The notes: a model not told the origin generated them from the letters alone. A DNA stretch of 64,000 nucleotides from Ophioderma brevispina (GCA_023653785.1 JAMKCH010058388.1:87654-151653), one strand, 5' to 3'. Positions 24,436 to 36,690 are shown, counted from the first letter of the stretch. A program made the numbers and translations.

Positions 24436-25074
24436 AAAAAAAAACTGTTTCCAGTAGGAAACAGACTAAAATGTAGTTCCAGACTCCCCGTGACCTCCTA
24501 GCCAAGATCCCTGGTGGATGTTTAAGGAGGAAACCAGCCAAGTACCAAGTAGTAAGTAGGCCATGTGCATTTTGATTTTTAACTGCATTTCATTTTTTTA
24601 TTTGATAAACTGAGAAAATATGATTTCCCTTTAGACAAAAGATACATCAGAGATAGATTTTTTAAATAGAAGTGATCCTAAATTGATAAATATAAATAAA
24701 TCTACATTAAAATATTGTTTGCAACCGATTTAAATGTGATTTGAGGCATTTGTGGGGAAAACCTTTTCAAAAAACATTTTTACAATCAAAATTAAAAGTC
24801 TGCATTTTTGGTTTTAGGGGTACCTACTGGAAACAAACTTGTTTTTTTTTTGGCCTAATGGCTGCGGAAATTAGAATTAAACATTTGCTTTCATTATATT
24901 TAAAACTGGCTTTAGATATCTTTTAATCAGCAATTTATAGTTGAAAGAAACAAAAACACAAAAAAATCAGATATATTTAGGCACCATATGTTTGTATTAA
25001 TGGCTGTTTAGATTCAAAATTAGAATAATAATCTGATCAAAACCATATTTCAGGCTATAAACAAGGTTAGTCAA
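24436..25074. other. Unrecognised AT-rich sequence
   Basis: No gene is recognised. A small hairpin, CTGTTTCC-AGTA-GGAAACAG, lies near 24445. Confidence 0.35.
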
Positions 25075-25407
25075 AGGTGCAACGAGAGATTTCACATATC
25101 AGGTGTCCCTAAAAAAATCTAAAGTACTAATATTTTCCCCCATGTAAAGTTTTCCATCAAAAATAACCCTATCTGAAAGGATTAAGCTTGAGAAATGCTT
25201 GTTTGGTTCAAATTGTTAAATTTCTAATTTCTAAATTCAGCTTATGTTTTCTATTGAAATATAAGCAAATTAAAATCACTTTTTTTTCTCTCTTTTAAGA
25301 TATTTCTGTAGCCAAATACAAGGTTAGAAATCTATTGAGTGTCTAGTCTATATGAAATTACTAATATGGCACAATATCTGGGAGCTTCAAAATCTCTTGT
25401 TGCACCT
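25075..25407 (+). mobile_element. Family A TTAA element, full length
   Basis: The left terminus AGGTGCAACGAGAGATTTCA is matched in inversion by AAATCTCTTGTTGCACCT at the right. It is 333 bp and non-coding. Internal landmarks are CTGAAAGGATTAAGCTTGAG and ATTGAGTGTCTAGTCTATAT. Flanks here are TCAA and TTCA instead of TTAA, presumably decayed. Confidence 0.75.
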
Positions 25408-27292
25408 TTCAAGGCTCATGAATGTTTCAAAATCTGATGCAGAATGCACTTTTTGCAACCATTTGACTGCAGCTAGTGATTTTTTTGTAAATATAGTGGT
25501 GTGTGAAACCTATTTTGAGGTCATTCTATTTGTGCTCCACTTCCAGTTCACAAAGTCAAAGGTCACTTTTGGGGGCATGACCTTTTCAGACAGGGTCTTA
25601 CCAAAGGTCATGACCTTATTCCAAATGCATGGTTTCAAAATATCATAATTGATTTTGCATGACCTAGTCTGCTAAGTGGATCACACTGGATTTTCCAAAA
25701 ACACACAAAAACAAACAAACAAACAAACAACAATCTTTGACTTGTAATTGTTTCTACTTATTTTAATCTTACCTCATCTCAAAATAAGCAATATGAATTT
25801 CCTCAAACTCATTTGACTCCAAAACAAAGTCACAACCTGGCCACAGAATTGTAATATTAAATTCACCAGCTTGCAGCCTGATGTTGAATCCAAGACTACC
25901 AAATAATATTTTGATCTCTCTTCCCAATACCCAGAACAGTTCAGTGTAACATAACCCCACACCAACAGTAAAAAGGTTCCTGACCCTGTAAAACCAAGGC
26001 TGCCCCTGGATTTCGCATGCAAAAGACGCACGCAATTGTAAACATTGGGCCACACCATTAATATTATTTTGAAGGAGAACTGATGCGCAAAAACCATAAA
26101 CCAACCCTTGCGCAAAAGAGCAGATGCATTAAATGTGTGGCAACGGGCCAACTGCAATTGCTCATATATATCTCATTTTAATATTTTCTCATTTTTCCAG
26201 GTCAGCATAAAATGACAAAACAATGCCAATATTGCTGGTAACTTCTGGATGATATTTTTTTGAAGATCATCAACCAATTGTGAATCTGTTAAAGTTGTGT
26301 GATAATTTCCAGATTTAAATCAAGGCAGCAAAATGCTATTAAATTTGGGAGATATTACATCAGTGTAGATTAAGTACTCCAAAAATAACTTGCGTATCCT
26401 ACAATCAAGGGAAAAGAGTTTGAAGGTTAGGTTTAAGGTCTGAACTGGGGTTTCCCAATTGAGCGATTAGTTTTGATGGTAGTTTTGACAATATACTTGG
26501 GCAATCTTAATTTTCAATCTTAAGATTTTTAGTTTTTAGCACTTTTGCATTTTGTATAAATTCATGGTTTCAAACATCTACAAATAACACCTTACAGGTC
26601 AAAGATATTTTCAAGGGCTTTTAATTTTGCAATTCTGACGGTAACTGCAAAAAACATGAAAAAAAAACCTTGCAAAAATTCCTCACTAAGCAGTAAGCAA
26701 ATAATGCAAAAGTGGAAATATTCGCCTACAATAATTTTCGCACTTTTCACACACTTCTGAGCAAGCCCAAAATTAAGAAAATGCAAAAATGCTTATTTTC
26801 TGTAAGTCTATGTAGGGTAGCTGAAAAAAGCTGATTTAAAAACAAGCGAAAATCTTCAAAATAGCAGAGGCACGAAATATTACACACACGAAAAGTAGCA
26901 CTTTTACAGTGCAAAGGATACCGATTTCATAAATGATCACACTGCACATTCTTAAAAGAATTTTAATGTGTTCATCTAATGATGCGTATCTTATTGGAAC
27001 ATAAGCAGGTCATGGTATAACAATAAAAAATTAATTTTTACCATGAAAAACATAAAACAATCACTTGGTCCATTAGCTTGCTATGTATGCAGCTGGAATT
27101 TGATATCTGGTGATTGAGATGATGGACGATTTTCTGGCCAAATTTCACCGGCATCGTTTCTAGGAAATTAACCTTGTAGTAACAGCATACAAAATGATCG
27201 CCTTATTTGCAATTATGCGCCATAAAAATCATCCCATAAATGAACTTCACTGCTGTATTATTACTGCTTCTACTAACTAGAATTTCGCGGTT
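25408..27292. other. Mostly unrecognised sequence
   Basis: A CAAA microsatellite lies at 25703-25731. Near 25560-25615 there are GGTCA-rich stretches like those of the repeat at 27293-27560. Two overlapping minus-strand frames (25769-26157, 127 and 111 codons) have no recognisable domain and overlap each other, so I do not call a gene. Confidence 0.35.
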
Positions 27293-27560
27293 CTCGGCTT
27301 TCGCACTCGCTATATTCAAAGAATATAAGCTGTGGGCCTCTCCATGACCTTTGACCTCGGTGCATGACCTTTGACCTCATCAACATATGAGGGATCCCAT
27401 GGTGCACCTATGACAGAGGTTTGGTTCCAATTGAACTTTAACTTTTCAATTGAGGTCAATTTTTAAAAAAACTTAACATTTTAGTGACACACACACATCC
27501 ATACACACGCACAACGGATTGCTAAGTGGTCCTCCACCTATAGCTGGCGGCCCACAAAAA
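27293..27560 (+). repeat. Dispersed repeat F with nuclear-receptor-like motifs
   Basis: It begins with GGTTCTCGGCTTTCGCACTC, continues through two TGACCTTTGACCT boxes 20 bp apart, and ends with a CA run and GCACAACGGATTGCTAAG. The same ends occur at 51490-51545 and 51895-51990, where a family A element interrupts it. Related pieces occur near 47890-48130, 52080-52150 and 52983-53220. Confidence 0.65.
27345..27377. promoter_or_regulatory. Two DR1 half-site pairs in tandem
   Basis: TGACCTTTGACCT at 27345-27357 and 27365-27377 is the reverse complement of AGGTCAAAGGTCA, the direct-repeat-1 site known for RXR, HNF4, COUP-TF and PPAR. The motif match is seen directly. Binding is inference, and the site belongs to a dispersed repeat. 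Confidence 0.4.
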
Positions 27561-28319
27561 CAACAGATTATTAGCAAACTAAATTGAACCTGAAGACCGA
27601 GTGTTTGTGTTTAGATTAATGGTTAAGTTTAAGGCTAAAGGATTAGTGTCAAGATTAAAATTTGAATTTTATATTAGATTGGGATTAGAATAGGGAGTTA
27701 AAGGGCAAAAATAGCCAAAGAACTGATTACGAGAAAGAGAATATGAATAATGCACAGGCTCCATTTGTCTAACTTTACACAGCATAGAGGCGTCATGATC
27801 CGTCATCCCTATAAGCTCAACATAATTTCAATGGGAGATAAGTTTAGCCAGGACATAGTAAGCCTTCAAGTTACGTAAGAAAACTGAAAAAAATAAAAAA
27901 ACTCATATACAGGAATCTTCCATCTTTTGAGGCAGTGGGGGAGCGGAGGGGAGGAACCTCTGACAAAATATCTGTGTGACTGTTTAGGTAAAGCAGAGAA
28001 ACTGTGCAGCCACCACATTAGCAATTGATTGATGAAACAATTTGAGTAATGAGTTGAAACAATTTCATTACTTAATTGGGCAATCTGAATAATTAGTTTT
28101 CCCCCATGTGAATTTTTGGCAGTGTAGTATAACCAAAGGAGTGAGGAGAATTCACTCTTAATCTCAAAACATAACATCAGAATGAACTGATAGTTTGTAA
28201 ATAACATTTCCTTAAGGATATCTAATGAATCAAAAACAAAAATAAATGTGCTCGGATCACAAATGCACCTTTAAACAAAACAAGAAGATGAAAATGAGAC
28301 CCATTTTTAAACAAAACTT
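27561..28319. other. Unrecognised sequence
   Basis: No gene is recognised. Degenerate GGTTAAGTTTAAGG-like steps occur around 27610-27710. Confidence 0.3.
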
Positions 28320-28620
28320 AAATCAGCTGCTAAATACCGATTTCATCTTGCTGCTTCAGCTGCTTGGAATTCACTTCCAAGCAGTATTCACAGTATCCCC
28401 AAGCTCCAAGACTTCAAACGTTAGCTTAAAACTCGCCTTTTTCATCAAGCTTTTCATGGCTCATAGCCGTTTTGTTTGATTTGAATGTATTTTCTGTTAT
28501 GGTGCTCTGAGTTCTCTTTGAAGATTTTGCACCTTATAAGAACTATTTATGATTATTATTAAGTAACTGTCTCATGTGATTGGGAGCAATCCCTTCTTTT
28601 ACACTGCAGACCAACAGGAC
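28320..28620 (+). pseudogene. 3' end of a LINE reverse transcriptase frame
   Basis: The plus strand encodes AASAAWNSLPSSIHSIPKL then QDFKR, a stop, and LKTRLFHQAFHGS. This is the characteristic C-terminal end of ORF2 in CR1/L2/Rex-type LINEs (WNSLP...SFKRxLKTHLF). A TAG interrupts it at about 28422. The following ~150 bp is probably 3' UTR. The reverse transcriptase core is absent upstream, so this is a 5'-truncated dead copy. Confidence 0.7.
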
Positions 28621-29389
28621 TGGATACACCCAATCTTCAGTGAGTGGCTCTGAAATGAATCCACCTCTTGTACCCATTGGGAGATTCTAACAACCGTGGT
28701 TTCAAATCTCCATCTATCTCCATTGGCTCAGCACATAATACATGGCACCCAATGTGTCTGTAGTATAAGCTCATATAACAGGATTCCTCGCAAAAGCTAA
28801 CGCCAAATCACATGAATTAATGCCCCGCGCAGCTGAAATGTGGTAACGCGCAAAATGTGAATTGATCTACATCGACGTTGATTTGGAACCATCCCGAAGT
28901 AGCCTCCATTGACTCAGATAGAGTTCATGCAGATTTTCTTTTTAGCACCTAGCAGGATTTAACTTAGTCTGTGGCTTTCCACAGATCCCTAATGGGGAAT
29001 GATTCCGTGTTGCTAATTTCAATTGTGGCACATTCTGCAAAGAATTATTACTGGTATCACAGTAAAATTCCAGAACTTGTCCAGTTCAAAGAGGACTAGG
29101 AAACATACCGGGACAATCGGTTTTAAAATCTCAAAACAATTTAAAGTCTGCACATACCTGGTTGGTTTTCCTCGTTATTCTTTGCATCATACTTCCAAGC
29201 GGCAAATGTTGAGAGCGATTTGTGGTGCAAATTAACTGGAAAAAACAAAACAGAGAAAAATCAACTTGAAAATAGCGACATTACCTTTAAATAACATATC
29301 ACACACGAGGCAGTGCAGTTGCCAGTTTACAGTTTGAACTAAGCACACTACCGGCCTACAAAATAAGGATCTCATGACCAGATTTGACC
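28621..29389. other. Unrecognised sequence
   Basis: No gene is recognised. A minus-strand frame at 29232-29414 ends at a GTAATG that could be a splice donor, but nothing else supports an exon. Confidence 0.3.
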
Positions 29390-29620
29390 GAGATACCCAG
29401 CGTACACTGATCATTAATTAGGTGTAGCACCATTTAGACAGGATATATAGAGTGGACAGTGTCCGTGTAATGTGTCGAAAGCAAGATCCGGGACCCATCA
29501 GAGGCCACTGCCCCACTGACATTTATCCAGTATTGCGGTATGAACAACGTTGAGACGATCATCGGGGCTCCCTGTCATGCTCAGACAGTATTTACTTTGC
29601 TTTAAATTTTTAAACAGGTC
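29390..29620 (+). repeat. Dispersed duplicate (partner at 31225-31500)
   Basis: GGGACCCATCAGAGGCCACT, the TGACATTTATCC segment, CGGGGCTCC and CAGACAGTATTTAC line up in order with GGGACCCAATCAGAGGCTAC and following motifs at 31368-31480. The two copies are diverged and non-coding. Confidence 0.55.
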
Positions 29621-31224
29621 TCTCTAAGTGCTCTTATTTTTAATGTTCAAGGTAATTTTGGTGTACTTTCCCAATCTCGCGGTGAAGTTGGCAGACTTCT
29701 CTGCTTCTGTCCTGTATACTGTCTGGCCGCCTTTCTCTGACTTTCCACACCCTCCTTATCATCTGTCTGTCTGTTGGCCATGCTGTCAGTGTCCGTTGTC
29801 CTGTCTGATGGTCAGTCGCTCTGTCTGCCTGTCTGTCTCTGTGCTAACGGAATAAAGGCTTGTGTGACTCCCTTTCTTATGTATTGCTTTATTCCATCAT
29901 TTCTTTATCTAATGTTTTGCTACTTGTGTGTTTAGTTTTAAAACAGTCCCACCGTATAGTTATACCTGCATTACTTTGTATGTCTGTCCTGATGTTTGTT
30001 GAGGATGTTCATCGGACCCTTTTCCATATCATTACCAAAATCACTCAATTATCATGGCTGAACACTTTTTTTCTATTTTTGCTTGGTATAGTAGTGAAAG
30101 TTTTTCATTCAACCAAAGGAGAAAAGTTTTTAATCCACTGAAAGGTCAAAGTTTTGGAGCAACACCTTGCTCTCTTTAGGTTATTTGCATACACTGTCTG
30201 AAGAGGGTTGAGACCACTTGTTTTTTTAGAGGGTCAACATTTTGCATATTTTAATACTTGTGTTTAGAAAGCTTACATCTAGCATTTAAACATCTGATAT
30301 CATCAAAACTTGTTCAAATCCTAAACATAGGACAATTCAAAAATGTTTTTTACCAGAGAATGTTTTCCAAAATGCATCATTTTTCCCTTTGCAATCCTTG
30401 TGAACTTCTGTACTCATTTCCCCACCCTTACTGCTAAATTCCAACAAAACACACTGAAAATAATTAAACCTGTCCGATAAGGCAAAAAAAAACAAGTTTT
30501 CCTCAGAAGAAATGTGACAACTCGCAACGCAAAATGCGTTTTGTTTTTTTGTTTTTTTAGAAAAATGCTAATGCGAAATGCGTTTTTTCTTTTTTTTTAA
30601 ATGCTTTTGGCCCACTTTTTTCATTTTTTTTCTGAAATTTTTTACAAAAAAAAATGTAAAGTGAGTAAAACTAAAAAAAAAATATGCCAGTAAAAACCAT
30701 TTTTAAAACTAATGCGCGCGGTCTGCTGACGACAAACTGTTTTTTTTTCTTGGCCTAACAGAAAATTTTCGTTGTATCCAATGATCTAGAAAGGTAGGAC
30801 CTACTTTATTACTGCAAAGCTCATCACAGATGTTTTTAATATCATACAACGGGCAAATACCTTGTGATTCAGAACAAGTGAGGGCTTTTCTTACATAAAT
30901 AATGGAACATGGCATAAGCTTTAAACAGGTTATGTAGTCAAACAAGTTTAAAACTGTCAAACTTTTGTCAGGAATATCTGACTAGGATAACCACTATGGT
31001 AGTCTTGCTAACTGATGATGGCTCCGGAAGAGCTGTGGCCCACTGTTGAAGACTTGCTTACAGCTGAGCAGAACAGACTACCCTTGCATGCTGAACAGTG
31101 GCTCTGAAAAGACGGCCGTTCAAAAAACTTTAAAAGGAAAAAAAACATTTAAATCATAAAAACAAGGTTGACACCATGATATCTTTCTACTGAGTCAATA
31201 GTGTTACACAGTCCCCTGTCAGTG
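29621..31224. other. Unrecognised sequence with simple repeats
   Basis: CTGT-rich sequence lies at 29763-29850. T runs and an ATGCGTTTT motif (twice) lie at 30527-30600. No gene is recognised. Confidence 0.35.
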
Positions 31225-31500
31225 AAACCACCATTTGTCCAGGAATTATCCAGCTTTGGCCACGATAGCTATGTACCCGATTTTTTTATTAAGTGTTAAA
31301 GACATTTGCCGAGGTCGAACAGAAGGGACATGTCCGCCATAAATGTTTCAATGCCTAAACGTTACTGGGACCCAATCAGAGGCTACTGCCTGTTGACATT
31401 TTATCTGGATATTGCATACAACAACTGAACCAATGTCGGGCTCCTTGTCGAGTTGTCAGACAGAAGTTCCATTAGCTTGAATTTAAATAGAATTGTCTCG
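31225..31500 (+). repeat. Dispersed duplicate (partner at 29390-29620)
   Basis: See the partner segment. Shared blocks run from CACCATTTGTCCAGGA through GGGACCCAATCAGAGGCTAC to the AATTTAAATAGAATTGTCTC region. Confidence 0.5.
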
Positions 31501-32083
31501 GCTAGCTTTTAAAGCTTGAAATATACTTCGTTAATAACATTCTGTTGACCATCTCTTTGGTTCAAGACCTCACCGAAGACGCCAGTATGGATCCGGGCAA
31601 TGGCCAGCGAGGCTTCCTCCTCTTGCGCATAAGATTTTTTCCTTTGCTGTTTTCGTCCCGGGAGTTTTTTCACATCTTGCTTTCTTCCTCAAATATACAA
31701 GATCAACTTCTTTTATACTGCTCGCTGGCTTCCTCGATTTTATATAGGCTGTTGGAATTAAGATTGATCAGAGCGAAACCTTTCCCCACAGGTGCAATCA
31801 CACTACTTCCAATTTATAATCATATACAGGTTTGATATTGCAAACTGTGATGCGCATTGACGCAGTCACAGGTGAAATCTCACAACGTATTTAAGCTGCA
31901 GGGTGCAACTTAGGATTTGATGAAACTCTCCTTCACAGTATTTATGCGTGGCTATGTGTTCTTCACAATCACTCTTCTGGATTTGTTTTCAAGATTGTAT
32001 ATGTACTGAAATTTGTTCCCACAGTGCAAGGAGTGTATTTGCATAACAGATAACGATGGCACCGGCTATCCAGACCTGGCTTT
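31501..32083. other. Unrecognised sequence
   Basis: A plus-strand frame (31545-31835) and antisense basic frames around 31560-31680 show no identifiable family. Confidence 0.3.
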
Positions 32084-32087
32084 TTAA

Positions 32088-32431
32088 ATGTGTCTTGTTC
32101 CGATTTTTGTCTATCGTGTTCTCCACTGATAGCAGTATATGAGAGCCTGAGACTTGTACATGCAGACCATCATGTACCGTGGGAAACACACTTGCTGTTT
32201 TGCTGCTAGATGCAATAATTCATAGTGGCAACCCTATTCACTACTGTGCTAATATTGATGGTTAACCATTAAAACGGTAGTTTTTTTATCTGTATCTTGA
32301 GAAAAGAAATGGATTTGAAAGCTGAAATTTCAGGACAACAATGAGAAAAATACGGCCTTTCATCTGATATAAAAATTGATACTACTTCCAGTTAAATCGG
32401 GAGGTCCCAAAGACGATCGGAACAAGCACCT
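32088..32431 (+). mobile_element. Family C TTAA element, full length
   Basis: It is flanked by TTAA at 32084-32087 and 32432-32435. The left end ATGTGTCTTGTTCCGATT pairs with the right end, which reversed reads AGGTGCTTGTTCCGATC. It is 344 bp and non-coding. The interior shares ATGAGAAAAATACGGCCTTT and GATACTACTTCC with 21679-21999. Confidence 0.75.
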
Positions 32432-32435
32432 TTAA

Positions 32436-32566
32436 GGGGTACCCTGGGGGGCAAAAGAACCTCTAACAGCCGAAATAGGCTGATTTTGATTTGAACCCCC
32501 GAGGGGCGTGCCCGAAAGCCCCCCACACACACACACACACCCAGATACGCCACTGGATGGGGTGAA
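32436..32566. repeat. Repeat E fragment with CA run and CCAGTGGCGTATCTGG end
   Basis: It contains CCTCTAACAGCCGAAATAGGCTGATTTT, also seen at about 60930-60957, then a (CA)n run at 32524-32541 and the end motif CCAGATACGCCACTGG. That terminus resembles the CAGTGGCGTA termini of the miniature elements at 397-640 and 58784-58999. Confidence 0.45.
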
Positions 32567-32597
32567 GTTTTTGTTAGACAACCATACCAATGAGTCC

Positions 32598-32752
32598 AAA
32601 TTTTAGTCATTCCTCCATGTAATATTGCATTAACCTAGTCTAGTGTCAAGACTTCAATGAGGGATTATATGCCTGACTGAATAAAGCCCTCACTGAAGTC
32701 TTGACACTAGACTAGTTCTGTGCAATATTACATGGAGGACTAATCAAAATTT
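32598..32752. mobile_element. Foldback element with ~68 bp arms
   Basis: The left arm (AAATTTTAGTCATTCCTCCA, then TGTAATATTGCA and CTAGTCTAGTGTCAAGACTT) is matched in inversion by 32687-32752. About 20 bases of loop separate the arms. Non-coding. Confidence 0.75.
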
Positions 32753-33373
32753 CTGAACCAGTTATGAATAAATTGTATGTTTGTACAATAAATTTGCTCA
32801 AAATAGACTTTTTTTTACCCTTACTAATTTTGTCTTTAAATGTTAACATATTAAATAATCAATCAGCTGGCTAAAATTATTTCTAGACCTTTAAGTGTAT
32901 TCCATTGTCCACACTCCAAAAGTTAAAGAAAGACAAAAATCCAAAGTACAATGGCAAGTTCTTACATTATTTTTTAATATTTTGATTCAATATTTTTGAA
33001 AACTCTGTTAATTGTGCAACTCTTCCATTATGGCATTGCCTGGCTGCTGAAGCCAACTTGTCCATCGCGATGCAGAACAGTGTTATGAACACTGAGTGAT
33101 CACTCTGGGTTAAATCATAATGTAAAATTTAAAACCCTAAATCCAAGATGTGACACCACATTTCATATTCAGTGAGTAGAGTTATAAATCTTGGTTGTAG
33201 ATCTGTAAGGAGTTAAAGGGTTAGAGTCAGGCACCTGAATGCTCTTGTTCCAATATACATTTCGTCCAGAAGAGTTAGAGCTAGAGGGTTAGGGTTTAAG
33301 GGTTGTGTTAGATTTAGGGAATAATATGGTTTTGACTTGGGGACAGTACGCTTTTACGATGAATTGAAACCAA
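32753..33373. other. Unrecognised sequence
   Basis: AT-rich. Degenerate TTAGGGTTTAAGGGTT-like text at 33280-33325 is noted, but it is too short and irregular to call telomeric. No gene. Confidence 0.35.
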
Positions 33374-33446
33374 GGCGATACCATTAGTTTAGTGGAAGAA
33401 CGAGGCCGGACGCCGAGTTCTTCCACGCAAAACATATGGTGTCGCC
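33374..33446. repeat. Imperfect hairpin
   Basis: GGCGATACCATTAGTTTAGT and GTGGAAGAAC pair with GTTCTTCCAC and ATGGTGTCGCC on the other side of a CG-rich loop. The remainder to 35190 shows no recognised gene. Confidence 0.5.
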
Positions 33447-35190
33447 GGCGAAGCAACAACGATCATACGCACCAAGACGCAATTTTAGGCAGGCGCGTTT
33501 TTGGGAATGTAGCAAAATGCATTATGACATGAGCGCTTCAACCTCCAAAAACGTCAAGACCCAGCATGTAACTTACCTGGTTCAATGTCGAATTGAACCT
33601 GGGCATCAGCCAATTGAAATGCAATTTCATAGTGTTTAAGATCTAGAGTTTAAGGGTTAGGGTTAGGATTTTGCTAAGTCATTTACTGCTAACATTTGTG
33701 CGAGGGTAAAGGGTACAAAACATGGCACAGTGCCTTAATATTGAATAAGTGAATAAGGCAGTATTAAAGTATTATATATGAATACTCCAGAAGTATAGCT
33801 GCCTTTACAGAATAGAAATAATCAGGATACTGCCAAGGAGACGATAACAGAAATATAAATTCACAAAGGTGAGTTATCAGTCCAAGATTCAGATTCCCAA
33901 GAACCCGTATCTAAGGATCTTCTACCAGAACTCATCCCAAGCTATGCCAAAATCAGATGTGCAAAAAGAGATCAAAACAAAATAATTTCATCTTGAAATT
34001 AGCTTGGTCATCAGAGTTACTGCAGTTGGGGGGAGAAGTTATGGTAGGTCAATGAAATCATTGAATCAATGCGGAAGTTCCTACTTACCCACAGAATTGC
34101 CTGCCCATATTTGCAGAACAATCAAATAATATCTCTTACATCCCCAGTAATTTCGTCTGACTCTTGAATTATATTAACACCTGTGCTATCGTAAGTATCC
34201 ACACTCTATGTAGTCTAATCAACACAAAGCCGCTACACAATTGCAAAAAGTGACCGAAATGATAAACTCTGCATAAGCCAACTAATCCCAAGGTGTTAAT
34301 GAACTCCCTGTAATATACAGCACGGTCAGGATTAATCAGAAACCTGCTAATGAGCCTTGTTTTATGGCTGCCGTAGTTTAAAGCCGATGCCACCGATGAC
34401 GCCACGACAAGACCCGTGCAATTCCATCCACCTTGTTTTCTCTCAAACTCGGGGGCTTCTGGACGGACACTTGACCAACACGACCACGGGAGGTTATCGA
34501 TTGCGAGAGAGTGATGTCGCCCAGGCGGACAGCTTGTCGTGGTTTTCAGATGAAATGACAGGAATTAAGGGACATGGGCTACGTCTCAGAAAAAGGGAAT
34601 TTACGCAATTCTGACCTCACATTAGGGCCGTTGTAAGTGATTAGTCGAAAAAAAATATCCACCTACAAAATTGTCTACTAAGATATTTTCATATAGTGAC
34701 ACTTTACTATACCCTAAGGATCCTTACCTCTTCATTTGTACCCTAACTCATCAACTGCACACTTAACTTGAGCCAAACTTAACTAAAATTTGCTTCTGCA
34801 CTGTTTGTAAGTCATTCCAAAAACAAAACAAAAATGAATTGAAAGACAGCTATCGTTTTTCAGTATCTTATACATAATGCAGCAGTGTTTATAGCACTTT
34901 TGCTCCTAAAATTATTATTGTAAAATAACCACCAAGAGCAAAATTAATTGACAGATGTGCAAGAATTAATATCATCCACTAGAGACACTTTGAATATTGA
35001 TGCTGCAGAACTAAATGTGATTTTTCTTGTCAAATGCAAAAAACAAAATGAAGCTGTTGGGGCATCAAAAATAATACAAACATTAACAAGTTTTATATCT
35101 TCTTGTCTCCAAACTCCAAAGCCATTGCAGTTACTACCAATCTGTGTAAAGTAGACCATCTCGATTTTACTCACATTTTCATATGGGACA
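33447..35190. other. Unrecognised sequence with a CpG-richer patch
   Basis: Positions 34360-34600 are richer in CG dinucleotides than the surroundings and hold an 85-codon plus-strand frame (34357-34614) of unknown family. This could be a 5' exon, a regulatory patch or chance. Nothing else is recognised. Confidence 0.25.
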
Positions 35191-35207
35191 GGGGGGGGGG
35201 GGGGGGG
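35191..35207. repeat. G homopolymer
   Basis: A run of 17 G residues. Sequence on either side (to 35970) shows no recognised gene. Confidence 0.8.
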
Positions 35208-35978
35208 TCGACAAAACCCTACTTTAAAAGGTCCATCCTTTTAATTGTTAGTTTGAATGAACTATAGACAAAAGCAAAATGACTTTTAAGGTTGGATCGA
35301 CATGCAGGCTGGTGCACATAAAGCAAAATACAAAGCACTGATGTTATCCCATGTTTATCAACAGACAGTGCCTGAACAAAAATGTGCAGGATTTTCTGGG
35401 AAAAGAATGATCAAAATACAAACAATTTTAACAGATGTGTGCGATGAAGATGTTGACAGTACAAAATGTTTCTCTTACAACCACTATACCCAATGAGATG
35501 CTATTGTATTTGTGGAACTTCACATGAGATTATAGATTGTATAAAAATATTTTACTTCCGTTTACCGGTGAAGATTGTTTGCATGTATTTTTAAAATTTT
35601 AATTAAAAAAAAAAGAAAAGACAAACACAATGTTGTTTGTTTCAACAAATGGTGTCTGAAACTTAGCCTATTGCAGTTGTATTTATTGAGATTTTGCTGT
35701 GAAAATGAAGATTTTATGCTCCTTCTTTAACACCTAATTTCAATAATATACTCCCAGGCAAGGCATGATGAACTTATAAAGCATTCACAACATACTACCA
35801 AGGTCCGAATTTTTTTCCTCTTCAAAGAACAAGTGGAATAAGCGCGTATCGTTCATATCATTGATCGAACTTCTTTTTCATATTGGAGTAAAAGATACGT
35901 TTTATTCCAAATTTATGAATTTCAGAAAATGGCGGTGACATGAGTACATTTGAAGATAGGAGTGATATGAGGGAGTGG

Positions 35979-36690
35979 TGAGTGAGTGAGTGAGTGAGTA
36001 TTAAGATTTAACGACAACTCAACACAAGTGTGTCATATCATGTCACAATAAGGTAAAAAATCTAACCTTTTTTTAAATCAAAACATTTATAAAACATACA
36101 CCATATAAATTTCAATCACAAACATTTTTAAAAAGTTAACCAATAGTTAAACAGATCAGCCTCCTTCAGGAAATTTATCACATGAAGAGGCCTAATATCT
36201 GAAATAATGTTTTCATCGGGGCGCTATATATTTTCTACGAATAAGTGCATAATCAACGCATCAAGTAATACATGTTCACAGAAAGAGCAAACAATCACAA
36301 GGAATACACCGAGGACATGGCTCACCTCTAAGAGCAATAACTATGGGTCCATCAGCTATGACCAATTTTAAATCGAGCTAATACAATCTCGTGCCCTTCG
36401 TACAATCAAACCTGAACTACCCACAGCTCCAACGTTGGTGAAAAAGCATGCATTTTATTATTAGGAATCGAATCAAACAGGCATTTGCAACCTATTTCTG
36501 ATGTAGTTATTAACTGAAGCTTTAAAATCTGGAACTTTAGGGATCTCAATGTTTGTATATCATTTAAAGATAGGATCTCTTTAATCTGTGTGATACATAT
36601 CAGCAATATTAATGTTGGCATTTCCAATAGTAAATGTGAAAGCCTGTTCATAACATTAACAAATGGATATCTAGTCACTCTGGGGAATTT
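35979..36690 (-). pseudogene. 3' end of an I/Nimb-like LINE, reverse strand
   Basis: Read on the minus strand, a frame at 36678-36406 ends in DSIPNNKMHAFSPTLELW, the typical linker after the RNase H domain. It is followed in a shifted frame by EIVLARFKIGHS (36361-36399) and RCIPCDC (about 36300-36325), the start of the C-terminal CX2C zinc motif of I-group LINEs. Stops and frameshifts break it. The 3' UTR runs to a (TCAC)n tail, seen on the plus strand as TGAG repeats at 35979-35999, typical of Nimb/Ingi-like elements in marine invertebrates. The 5' part is missing. Confidence 0.7.

Noticed and set aside
25769..26157. Two overlapping minus-strand frames of 111 and 127 codons
   Set aside because: Two frames over the same DNA with no known domain. 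I could not support either as an exon.
33277..33670. TTAGGG-like stretches (GGGTTAGGGTTTAAGGGTT and GGGTTAGGGTTAGG)
   Set aside because: Too short and irregular to call interstitial telomere repeats.
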